Positions 34,602 through 45,035 of a stretch of 64,000 nucleotides of DNA are shown piece after piece. The stretch spans positions 67,903,315-67,967,314 of the forward strand of contig CM054116.1 in NCBI GenBank assembly GCA_028673005.1, written 5' to 3'. The notes beneath the pieces were generated by a model. The model was not told where the DNA came from. It saw only the letters and a list, made by a program, of their open reading frames with translations, and ran no database searches. Position 1 is the stretch's first letter; each line of letters begins with the position of its first letter. Both the position numbers and the translations under genes were made by a program. Source of the DNA: Tanypteryx hageni (lineage: Eukaryota > Arthropoda > Insecta > Odonata > Petaluridae).

Positions 34602-35570
34602 TTAATATTCCGAAGGTTCTTGCTGAAATATTTGTTAAATGAGAAATTATTTTCAAAGATATTGTAATTTAGGAATCTAATTTTATTTTTGTTGCTCGTC
34701 TTTGAATAGTAGATGTATCTAAAAGTCCTTCCGTCGGCCTCTGCCTAGAAGCTTTTCGCGTTTTGACGAAACGTCAAAAAAGGGCAAAGTCTATATAATT
34801 TGCATAATATAATTAATTTAGGACAGCCAATGCAAGTAAAACAAAGTGAAAATAATTGTTTGCTTCAACTTATGTTTTATATTGGGAAAAAACAATTCTC
34901 TCCGACGCTGTAGAGCAAAATTAAAGATAAATTTCTAAAAATTTACAGGAGCCTAATTCTCACTGCACGACAAGCGTTCAGTTCACCCAATTCCTTTTAT
35001 ATCCCAGCAACACAAAATAAGACCTCATGTGAATTTCATGGACACTTAAAAAAAGGACGAGCATAGAATACGTGGTCATGGATATTTTAGAACGTGCAAA
35101 TATAGGTACAGTAGAATCTTTTAAATACAAAAATCCTCATCGAAATTCGAAAAATTCGAGTATCATTGGACGGTTGTTAAAGAGAGGATAATTCACCCAA
35201 GTTAACCATCCTCTTAGGCTAAACGACTCTAACGGACGGTAAAATTCAATTTTCTCAGACGTTTCGACGTCGCCGAAATTACCCAAACCAAAATAGTGAC
35301 TAAAATCTCTCACTTCCGTTACACGCGCGAAATACGCGCACCACACATCCCTCCAAATCCTTTCCAATTAAAAAGCTCTAAACTTCCAGATTATTCAATG
35401 AGAGGAACGCTTTTTTTAATAATCCCCCGATCCATAATTCAACGCGGAGGCGAGAGGTATGCAGGACGGCAAACAAAAATAGCGAAAAAAATAAACAACA
35501 AAAGAACGAGTGCGGAATATATCGCTCGAATGCATTCAAAAACAAAACAGCTTAAACGCGCGTGATGCGT
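34602..35570. other. No feature seen
   Basis: AT-rich DNA with no frame above 89 codons that shows a domain. Confidence 0.4.
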
Positions 35571-36880
35571 GGAAGGAGAAAATGGAAAATTGGAGACGGA
35601 AGAAGAGAGAGAGACAGAGAGGAATAAAGGTGGAATAACGAAGAGAGGCAGAGAGAGAGGAAGAAAAGCATTGAGATAAACGAAGAGAGAAATGAAGAGA
35701 TGGTGAGATAAATAGATAAACATCTTTGTTTGGGCGACATTGAGAATAGACGGTCTCTTCTTCCATCTAACCCATTGTCAATTACAAACATGAAGAAAGT
35801 TATGAAGAATAAAAATAAAACAAAAAATTAAATAAAATTAAATACTACATAAATATAATGCCAAGTTAGCATTATTGAAAATGAAACGAGATGGGGAATT
35901 GTTTTTGGGGAAAAATTGAGACGAATACAGATGAAGATAGACAAAAAGGAAGATATTGATAGAGGAGAGAGAGAGGAGAGAAAGGCGGCGAGAGAAAATG
36001 AGTGGGAGGGAAAGTTAGTGGGAGAGAAAGAGTGGGAGAGAAAGAGTGGGAGAGAAAGAGTGGGAGAGAGTGGGGAGGAGAGTGGGGAGGAGAGAGTGGG
36101 AGAGAGAGAATGGGGGGGAGAGAGAATGGGGGAGAGAGGGAATGGGGGAGAGAGATAGTGGGAGAGAAAGAGAGAGAGAGAAAGTGGGAGGAGAAAAAGT
36201 GGAGGGAGAAAGTTGGGGAGGGAGAGAGTGGAAGAGAGGGAGAGAGTGGAGGAGAGGGAGAGAGAGTGGGGGAGAGGGAGAGAGAGTGGGGGAGGGGGAG
36301 AGGGAGTGGGGGAGAGGGAGTGGGGAGAGAGAGTGGGGGAGAGGGAGATAGTGGGGGAGAGGGATAGAGAGTGGGGGAGAGGGGTAGAGAGTGGGGGAGA
36401 GGGGCAGAGAGTGGGGGAGAGGGAGAGAGTGGGTGAGAGGGAGAGAGAGTGGGAGATAGTGGGGGAGAGGGTGAGGGAGTGAGTGGGGAGAGAGAGGGGA
36501 AGAGAGTAGAGAAGAGAGAGTGGGAAAGAGTGGGGTGAGAGGGAGTGCGGAAAGAGAGTGGGGAGAAAAGAGTGGGAAAAAAGAGAAAGTGGGGGAAAGA
36601 GAGTGAGGGGAAAGAGGGAGTGAGGGGAGAGATAGGTGGCGAGGGAGGAACGAAAAGAGAGATCAAGAGAAAGACAAAGGAAGATACGAATAGAGAAATA
36701 AAGATAGATGGAAAGAGATGAGAAAGTGGCAGTGATGAGAGATGAGATAGACGGCCAAAGGGGTAGAAAACGAAAAGCGGACGTGGAGTGAAGCAAAGAG
36801 AGAGAGGCAGGGAGAAAGGCAAAGACAGAAAGCGAAACAGTTAATATAAAAGAGAAAAAACAAGAGAGAGATTCCGAAAA
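35571..36880 (+). repeat. Long GA/GGGAGA satellite-like tract
   Basis: Purine-only for most of its length. Between about 36040 and 36480 the unit is close to GTGGGGGAGAGGGAGAGA (17-20 bp variants). The opposite strand reads as a 456-codon open frame made of Ser, Leu, Pro, His and Phe, the expected product of a stop-poor CT repeat. It is not a gene. Confidence 0.9.
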
Positions 36881-37040
36881 AAATGCTCGAAATTCGGGTG
36901 GTTCATGTTTTCGAAGCGTACTGCGCCGGGCCATCATATGAGATGGAAATAGGAGGGGAGGAGGAGGAGATGGGAGGGGATGGAAGAGGAAGCAAGGTGT
37001 GCCACGCGGTGGCGGCAGCGTATTGAGGGTTTGTAGAGGG

Positions 37041-37117
37041 CAGAGAAGAGAGACGAAGGGGAGGGGGGGAAGGGAGGGTTTTGGGTTGGCGGGAGGGAGG
37101 GGGAGGAAGGTTGGCGT
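37041..37117 (+). repeat. G-run cluster with G-quadruplex potential
   Basis: At least five runs of three or more G separated by one to seven bases, including GGGAGGG and GGCGGGAGGGAGGG. On paper this satisfies the four-run quadruplex rule on the plus strand. Confidence 0.6.
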
Positions 37118-37259
37118 GGGTGGCGGGAGACTTTTATCGATCGGATCGTTGGGTGGGACTGCCAAAGTGACCGGCTGGAAGGCCAAAGGTTGACGCATGG
37201 GAAGGAGGAAGGAGAGCGAAGGAGAGAGAAAGAGGGGGGGATAGGTAGGAGTGAAGAGG

Positions 37260-40005
37260 AGGAGGTGCGCGGAGGGATTCCTGCGACAAAAAAATAAATC
37301 TCGAGACGAGTTAAAAGCAGACGGTCGTATCGACTCGAAAGTAAAACAATTGAGCCTTGCGTCAGAGCTCGTTTTTCCATATGGAAATGTTTTTAAGATT
37401 TCCTAAGGATCAGAATTGAAGGTTTTACGAAATAACTCTCGAAATACCCTCCACTAAAAGACGGCGTAAGAGAGTTGACAAGTACTTGAATGCCTCAATC
37501 TTGGACAATTCCGCATTTAACGACGCTGTTCAAATATTTGGCGTAGATAGGTAAATTAAACGAATTTTTATAGAGGATTTCATTGATCACACAATCTCAA
37601 AAATACATCAGCAAACAGTCTTCTTCATTTTTTGACAGCCTTAAATCACGATAAAATGGCGCCGTAAAAAGTTTCTATTACATACTATAAAACTCAAAAA
37701 AGAATCTATCCATATAACACAAAATAACCACATTTACTATCGATTATCTCAAGAGGACATTCTGAAGTTCTGTCAAACCCAAAAACCAACATTCAGTACA
37801 TGATTCTAGAATACGACTCCAATTAATAAGTAATTTAACGTAGGTATATTTATAATTCCTCGGTCTCATTTTTACCATTGTCGATACAAGATGTCTTCCC
37901 TCCATATTTAGTATTTCCTATAATTACACTTTTAACGATTCCCTACAGTTTTTGAAAGTGCTTTTTCTTATAATAGCTGTACCGGACAGACACGCAATGA
38001 TCGAAAAGGTTAGTTGCGCTAACGATTGGAATGAAAATTGAAAAGCTATTTCCGTGACCTAAGAATCGCTCGATATGATGACTGCAGCGTGACCTCTAAT
38101 AGAGGTCAATGTTCTACCACGCCCGCAGATTGTTATGTTCCCCGTTTTCGGCAACGTAGATAAACTTAGAAAAATAACCTTTATGATTTCTACGATATAT
38201 GCGCTAATAAATCGTTATATTAGCGTTCATTACGAACACGGAAACGGCAGCAAATAAAAAGTTTTATCGAAAATCGGTCAAATTCAAGATAGATACTCGG
38301 CCTGAAATTCGACGGGATATTTTTACAACCGCAAATCTTAGGCTTTGGATAACTCCTAAAAGCAACTTTCGATTTTATAACGCGTGGAAGGTTTACATTT
38401 CATTTGGTGTCCGAAAGTGATTAACCAAGATCTCTAGGATGAAAAATTTGCCCCTTCTCTCTTTTATTTCAATATTTCGAATCCAACACCATAAAATAAT
38501 TTCACGATATTCATGTTAATGGAAATTTACTTTAAATTGTGCCAAGTGTTCCAATTTTTAAATAGTGTCACTTATTTTGCTCGAGATACTTTTAAAACAT
38601 TTTCATTTGTTATTAATAATTATACTAAAAGACAAAATTTTCATAGTGATAATAAACGTTTTTGGCTAAATATGCTGAAGTACTTGCAGTAAATATGTTC
38701 CATGTTAAATATGCAAAGATTTTGCATTAATTTGCAGAGGATTTTAATTATCTTCAAGTGAAAACCATCAGGTAATTAATATTTCAAATTACCAACCTAG
38801 ATAGAAAAAGAAATTCTGACTAAAATTATAGGGAGGATATTAATATCGGACCACTTTGGGATTTTAAGCAATTAATCTCGTATGTTCTGGATAATTACTT
38901 TTAAAGTTGTTTTTTTCGGATTACTTGTATTATCTTTCATAAAAATTAATTCTAAGTAGATAATAAACGCTAAATAATTACATCACCATGACAACTTAAA
39001 CTATAAACTGTGAAACGGGCTGATATTTTTTTAAGATTAGAGAATTCGATTACCAAATTACACATTTAGGATTTCTTCAATTCTCCATTTATGGTTTTGT
39101 AAAAAGAGTAAAGTGATAATTCGTTTATTCAATAATATATTCGAACGTCCTGATGCTAACTAAACGAGCAGGAGTACTTAATCATAAAGATAACACTTTT
39201 TTAGAGTGGAAATTAACCCGGGCGATTCACTTGTTGAATTTCGAGAACGTGAAAATAAACTTTAGTCTAGGAAGAAAATAAACATTTTTTTTGAGTAAGA
39301 ACCGCGGGATTCGCCGTTTGAATATTTAATTTGGAAAAAACGGCACGCGCGCAAGAATAAAAGGAAAACGGACGCAATCGTTTTAATCGAGGCAAAGGCT
39401 CTTCGCAAACAGCGGCAGCGTAGGCTGATACGTTTAACCTTATCGTGTTAGTAATGCTAACCAGATTATATTAATAGAGAGAGAGAGAGAAAGTTTCACG
39501 TGTAATGCTTCTAAACTACCGTTATAAATAAGCGAGTCATTTTTTCTAAAATTACGATCTATGAATCCGAGTTATCTACGTTATACAAGCCAGTACAATT
39601 CGGGAGAAAAATGTTGCAGTCCAGTTAAAAATGCCAATTAAAAGATTTGAAACGCCTGAATTTGAGAAACTACTCAACTCGGCGGATTATATGATAGATT
39701 TGATAACGGATTTCCATGGATGCGTCCATTGTTTTTTTTTCGATTAAAAAAGAATTATAATTAGAAAAGTAGAATTTTAATCAAACGGCCATGGGTTTTA
39801 TTTCCGTCGACCAAAATATTCCTCTTCTATAATAAGCTTTTTTCAAAATTTGAAATAACCGATTCGACATACATCGCACAAATTTTCTCATCCGCACGCT
39901 TCTGGTCAAAACTATAACCTAACATAATATATTAATACTCACTTTAGCACGTAAAATATTTTTGGACGTAAAACTCGACATACTATAATGTTAACGGAGG
40001 CTGCA

Positions 40006-40007
<2 letters not shown>
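37260..40007. other. AT-rich DNA, no gene; one perfect palindrome
   Basis: No frame above 60 codons is present. TGACCTCTAATAGAGGTCA at 38090-38108 is a perfect 9-bp-arm palindrome made of diverging AGGTCA-type half-sites. A short GA run lies at 39476-39490. Nothing else is supported. Confidence 0.5.

Positions 40008-40062
<55 letters not shown>
40008..40062. repeat. (AT)n microsatellite
   Basis: Pure TA dinucleotide run of about 55 bases. Confidence 0.95.
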
Positions 40063-40067
<5 letters not shown>

Positions 40068-40103
40068 CATTAATTTATACAACTGGATGAATTTTAATTA
40101 AAG

Positions 40104-40860
40104 TTAATGCAGAGATACAATAGTTAATCGACACTTTGTATAAATCGACATGAATAAAAACACTCTGCTTTGTTGTACGTTATGGATCCTGTCAACAAAA
40201 CTTATGTCATCGTGATACCTTAAATAATTACGAGATTTCTTCAGAATTTGTACCATCCGAGACCTTCTCTTTTCATGCCCTTCTTTTAATTTGTATAATA
40301 TTCCTTTCATCCTCTTACCTCTTCGCCTCTCCACTAGAATCCTCCCTTCAACGACTTCTTTCAACAGACCTTCACCTCTAAAAAAATTTGACCCGCCCAT
40401 TTCATCTGTCTTTCCCTTATTATACTAATTAAGTTCCTCTCTCCCTCTGCTGTAAAACTTCCTCATTTGTTTTTCTCTGTCCAACTAATTTTCTCCCGTC
40501 TACGCCATACCTACCCACTTCTCAAACGCCTTTAAATCTGCTTATATCTTTTTTTGCTCCTAGTCCATGTGTCACGCCCATATAATCCTACACTCCACAT
40601 CAAGGATTTCACTTTTTTAATATCTTTATTCAGATTACCCGACGACCCTTGTCGTCTCATAAAAGCCACCTTTCCTCTTGCTATTCATTTCATGAGTTCT
40701 TTCATACAACCTCCACTCCGAGTCTGAATGTACTTCCTAAATAAATATAACATTCCACCTGTTCCAGCCTTTCCCCATCAACTGCAACATAGACATCTGA
40801 TTCCCCGCTCTGGATAATCTCATCACTTTAGTTTTATTCCTATTAATTTTTAATTCGAAG
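40104..40860 (-). pseudogene. Decayed RTE-type non-LTR retrotransposon, C-terminal part of reverse transcriptase
   Basis: Minus-strand reading in several frames gives the ordered C-terminal landmarks of RTE-like reverse transcriptases. They are a KINRNKTKVM thumb-like motif near 40850, then a connector resembling SLMWSVGLYGRDTWT (about 40605-40560), then RERQMKWAGQIF (about 40415-40380), then GLLKEVVEGRI with RRGKRMK. The last part lies in a 98-codon open frame, 40104-40400. The upstream catalytic YADD region is not present, and several frameshifts and stops interrupt the reading. It is therefore a dead 5'-truncated insertion. Clade (RTE rather than L1-like) is inferred from the C-terminal pattern. 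Confidence 0.65.
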
Positions 40861-40987
40861 ATAAAAATATATAATAACAAAATTGATATATATTCCTCTT
40901 TAAGACTTTCTCATTATTGAAATATACATGTGAAACAACAAATCAGGCAGTAGTTTCCTTAAATTATTCTTCAACCGTATTTTCGAA

Positions 40988-41038
40988 AGCTTGTGGCCCG
41001 CGATGTGGCGCTCGAACTGAAAACTTTAAGCACCACTG
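40988..41038 (-). mobile_element. hAT-like terminus (single end)
   Basis: Read on the minus strand: CAGTGGTGCTTAAAGTTTTC, then GCGCCACATCGCGGGCCAC. This is the CAGTGGTGCTCAAA-plus-GCGGGCC layout of many hAT ends. The other end was not found. Confidence 0.45.
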
Positions 41039-42385
41039 CAATATAAAGCGGCATCAAAGTGGTTCATTCTTTCCTGAATCCAATTAAAACCAGACAGCCT
41101 ACGTACAAGGCGGCAATAGAAAACTAAAACAGGCAAAAGAATTAGATCCTCCAGAGTCTTCTTTGACACAATGAGTTTATACCTATTGGAAAACGACTAC
41201 AGAGGCAAAAATTTTGCTGCAAACAACTATCTTTTACGATTCCAGAATCGTAGGAAATTTGGTCTCTTCACACAATCGAAGATTCGACGGGGAAGTCATC
41301 GAAACCATGACCACAGGAAACACGCGAATTATCCCGTTTCTCAATAAGTAAATATAAAAAACTCTTAACTTCGCAAAATCGCCACAATGATTGCATCGCA
41401 ATTTTTCGTTTCAAATGGACAAAGACTTCAAAGAAATCGGAAAACCCAAAATGGCAATTCCTTCCAAAATTTCATCCGCCCAAGGTGAGTCGAGACACCC
41501 ACTTAAGGCGCAGCACACTTAGTGGTGCGACAAATGACAATTCGAACTTTAAAGAGTGACGTTTTATATTATAAAATCTATTTTAAATGTTTTATTTTAC
41601 CTCTACATCGCAAATAAACTAATTCTGAGAGATAAAATTGTGCCCTCTACACTTTCATTGGGAGAGGAGCGTAATTTTAAACCCTCGCCTAGGGCGCAAA
41701 AATGTATGGTTCCGGTTCTGCGCCCAAGCACAAAATCGGCACCCAAAGAGAAAAAATAGAATAACCACGAAGAGCAGCGATTAATCACAAAATATGCCTC
41801 GTGCGGTCTCTGGGAATGGGCCGCAAATGTCTCCGATTTAAAGGTTTGGGGGATAGAGTGAGCCTTACTCCGATTTCCCAATTCCGGATAAAAATGAACA
41901 CTTACATATGCAAAGAACATCCGGTCGATCGTTTGGGAGCCATGGCGGACGAATCCCATGACCAGCCAAGTCACACGTGTCAAATTGCCAATGGCCAAGC
42001 AAGATGAGAGGGTGGCAAAAGGGTCGAGGAAGGATGAGAGGACCTTGGTGAAGAGTGTGTTGAGGGGGATGAAATAGGGGAGAAGAAACAAACTTTTACC
42101 CCTACCTATGTTTTATAACTTTTATAACTTGCATATACGCAAACTAAACCTCACCACCATTGTATATACCATAATCATCGTAAATACCTCATGAAAAGGG
42201 GCATTTGTGATGCTCCCCATATCGTTTTCTGCTCTCTACTCTCTTTTTTTTTAACAACCCCATGTTCTATATTTTGTCAGTTTATTTTATTAAATAGTTA
42301 GTTACTTATTATATTTAGTTTAGTCTTAGAAATAAAAGCAACTATTGCCCATGCTGTATTATAATAACAATAAAAAAAATTTTAA

Positions 42386-42389
<4 letters not shown>
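41039..42389. other. No confident gene
   Basis: A 162-codon minus-strand frame (41603-42091, opening with TTG) and a 68-codon plus-strand frame (41801-42007) oppose each other. A Kozak-like start with consensus donor occurs at 41415-41484 (see findings). None shows a known domain. Confidence 0.35.

Positions 42390-42448
<59 letters not shown>
42390..42448. repeat. (TA)n microsatellite
   Basis: TA dinucleotide run flanked on both sides by A/T homopolymer stretches. Confidence 0.95.
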
Positions 42449-42453
<5 letters not shown>

Positions 42454-42868
42454 AATAAAAAATAAATAACAAAAAATATATACAAAAAATTAGCAGTAGC
42501 TAGTTGGTATCTTCTTGATTCAACTACCTTCCTAATGTACATACTTTTTTATTTTTCATTTTCATTGTATTCATTTTCATTGTATTGTATTTATATTTAT
42601 AGGTAGTTATATTAATTTTTAGTTCATAAGCAAATCACAAAAACCGTAAGGTGTTAAAATTATGTAATTGTAAGAAACAAACCCCATTGTAATTGAGCAC
42701 TTTCTGTCCGGCCGGGAACGTGGGTGTTACTACGAGGGACGGCCCACATTTGTGGTAAAATTACTTACCAAACCATTCAAGAGAGAGAGAGAGAGAGTTG
42801 AATGGGGCGGTGTAGAGTGGGCGGAGAGGGAGGACTGATTCGGAATAGATAGAACGAACGGACACCAG

Positions 42869-43081
42869 ATGGCCGCTATCTCGTCTTTATTTTGCTCCAC
42901 GCCATTTCCTGCTTCCGAGATTTTGATGACAGCAAAGACGAAAAATGGAAACAGGGAGGCAGTTGTGTTTGTTTCCCCGTTGCTTACGGTAGAGGAAGAG
43001 GAAAACGTGCGCGCCAGACAAATGGGAATTTCTATTCCTAAATTTAATCCATTTATTCCTATTTGTTTACCCCGACAGTAA
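42869..43081 (+). CDS. Unrecognised 70-codon open frame with good start context
   Basis: ATG at 42869 in the context CACCAGATGGCC (A at -4, G at +4), preceded by a GC-box-bearing, GA-repeat leader (GGGGCGG near 42806, GTGGGCGG near 42816). The 70-residue product begins MAAISSLFC and has an acidic VEEEENVRA segment around residues 40-50. It ends in a proline-containing tail. Local GC is higher than the surroundings and composition is not low-complexity. No domain, signal peptide or family is recognised. The frame ends 20 bp before an ACTTTCTCC-family repeat, so a longer original gene could have been interrupted. It may equally be chance, and the start overlaps a CTCF-like motif. Confidence 0.2.
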   Translation: MAAISSLFCSTPFPASEILMTAKTKNGNREAVVFVSPLLTVEEEENVRARQMGISIPKFNPFIPICLPRQ

Positions 43082-43100
43082 AATAATACATTTTATGATT

Positions 43101-43812
43101 TTTACTTTCTCCTTATGCGTAGTATAGGGGAAAGTATTGAATTCATGAAAAAAAATCGACTTCAAGATTTCAACGAAATACACATTTGAGGTCCCCTGAA
43201 CACGTTTTGACCATTTTCTGGATGATGTCTGTGTGTGTTAGTGTATGTGATAGCTTTTTGTGGGTGCTCTAACTCAAAAACTATTTATTAGTTCAACGCG
43301 AAATTTTATATTTAACATTTTTATAAAAGTAACAAGAACTGATTAGTGTTTGGTAAAATCGGTCAACCAGAAGTGGGTGTTTACTCTTGTCATTTATCCG
43401 TTATTTTGAAATATTTGCTTTAATATTTGATAAATGTAAAAATGTACTGGAATAAAAGTTGTATAAAATTTTATTTTCTACAACCTTTGTTTGATACATT
43501 TTTCCATATAATTGTTTAAGAGATATCTTATATTTTTAGCTGCCACCACCACGCCACCTACCGACGACTATTGTTAACAATTGACGCTTAGTTACGTCTT
43601 AGAAATGCTTCTTTTTCTTTTCTTAATTGTTGGAGCTTTGTGGCTATATCCAATATCAGAATGCTATGGTTTGAGTTTATTTCTGTTCTTTGTAGTCTTA
43701 AAATTTTCTCGCAGTTTCTTAAAATATTCATTATTATGTAACCTATTTGAATTTGTTAGAAATATTACAGATATGGACCAAGTCATGTGGTGGCTACATC
43801 AGATTTTTTAAT
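43101..43812 (+). mobile_element. ACTTTCTCC-family repeat, copy D (most complete)
   Basis: Reference copy for the family, about 712 bp. Head TTTACTTTCTCC with hairpin partner GGGGAAAGTA; then ATTTCAACGAAATACAC, GATGATGTCTGTGTGTG, GTGCTCTAACTCAAAAACTA, TTGTCATTTATCCGTTATTT, TTAGCTGCCACCACCACGCC, ACGCTTAGTTACGTCTTAG, GGCTATATCCAATATCAGAA, and the terminal GGTGGCTACATCAGATTTTT. A 76-codon frame inside (43581-43811) is not conserved in the other copies. Not assigned to a known superfamily. Confidence 0.8.
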
Positions 43813-44526
43813 GAAAAGTTGGCTATTTTTAAAATCATCCTACAGTAGCTACATTGTCTAGAGTTCCATTAAAGCCGTTGAAATATTATCTGATTGAAGT
43901 CAAGTTATATCAGCATAATAAAATATTTAAAATCATTAACCACGCGTCATTGTTATACCTCGTATAATAATATAAATGCAGAGTATTGCCTTTGTGTGTG
44001 TGTCTGTGTGTCCTCTGTGTTTGTGTGAGCGGGTGTCAACACAAAATTTCGACGTAAGATTCCTTAACGTTGAAATATTATATTGGTTAGATTCGATAAA
44101 CAAATTGGAAAAGTACGGCAAATAGAATATATATATATTTGATAGCGCTCTAATCGGACCTTACATCCAATAAACTTACAAACTAGAAGACATTTTCAGT
44201 CTTTGCAGATTTTCTTCGTAAATTAACCCGCGGATTGAAATAATTTCCTAACTAGTCGCGGGTGTGTATTTGCAGATTGCCATGCACGCTAGTATGTTGA
44301 TATCGATGTATGCGTGTTTATTTCGGCTTACAAGTTGAACATCGTATGAATGAAGGATTTTTCCGAAAAAATGGCCTTTTTTGGACGATTTCCTATAATT
44401 GAAACAAGATTGGAAAAATGTACTCCATGTCGGAGTGCAGAGAGTTTCCAAATGCGTTCTTTGAAATTTCACAATGTTCTCAATATTTTTCGCTCGGATG
44501 AGAATTTAACTAGAGGCAAGCGAGGT
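43813..44526. other. No gene seen
   Basis: AT-rich with a TGTGTGTC run near 44000. Short opposing frames only. Confidence 0.4.
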
Positions 44527-45035
44527 ACGTTGTAAAATGCATGTAGGTCTTCATGCAAAGTAGTCGTAAATATTGTCCGATTTTAACCATAATTGGAATC
44601 GGTCAATTAATTTTAACAAATCTCCCCAATACCAAATTACATCAAAGTAAGTCCAGCGGTTCCCGAGTTGAAACAAAGGAACATTGTAAACTACATGTAG
44701 GACTTCATGTAAAGTGGTCGTCATTGTTGTCCGATTTTAACCAAAATTGGAATCAATCGACCAATTTTAGCAAAACTCCCCAATACCAAATTTTATCAAA
44801 ATACGTAAAGCGGTTTTTGAGTTGAAACAAAAGAACATTGTAGGTCTTCATGTAAAGTGGTCATCATTTTTGTTCGATTATGACTAAAATTGAAATCGGT
44901 CGACCAATTTTAACAAAACTCCCCAATACCAAATTTCATCCTAATATGTCCAGCGGTTTCCGAGTTTTAACATGCGGACGGACGGAATCGACCTCCCCTA
45001 TATGCGTTCACTTCGTGCAAAGAAAGCATAAAAAG
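44527..45035 (+). mobile_element. 154-bp tandem repeat x3 running into a retrotransposon-like tail
   Basis: Units start at 44527, 44681 and 44835, exactly 154 bp apart. Shared phrases are ACRTTGTA, AGGWCTTCATG, GATTTTAACCAWAATTGGAA, CTCCCCAATACCAAATT and AGCGGTTYCCGAGTT. The last unit runs into GCGGACGGACGGAATCGACC, CTATATGCGTTCAC and an A-rich end. That wording (phrase of the form 'agcggtttccgagtt' plus a GGACGGACGGA block) is typical of 3' untranslated regions of RTE-like elements, so the array is probably a 3'UTR repeat of such an element. No coding part is attached. Confidence 0.7.

Noticed and set aside
37041..37117. Telomere-type repeat
   Set aside because: The G runs are irregular and do not follow TTAGG or TTAGGG.
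35828..37198. 456-codon minus-strand open frame, the longest in the window
   Set aside because: It is the complement of a GA/GGGAGA satellite. Composition is almost only Ser, Leu, Pro, His and Phe, with no domain; the length results from a lack of stop codons.
41603..42091. 162-codon minus-strand frame
   Set aside because: Opens with TTG, opposed by a plus-strand frame, and no family recognised.
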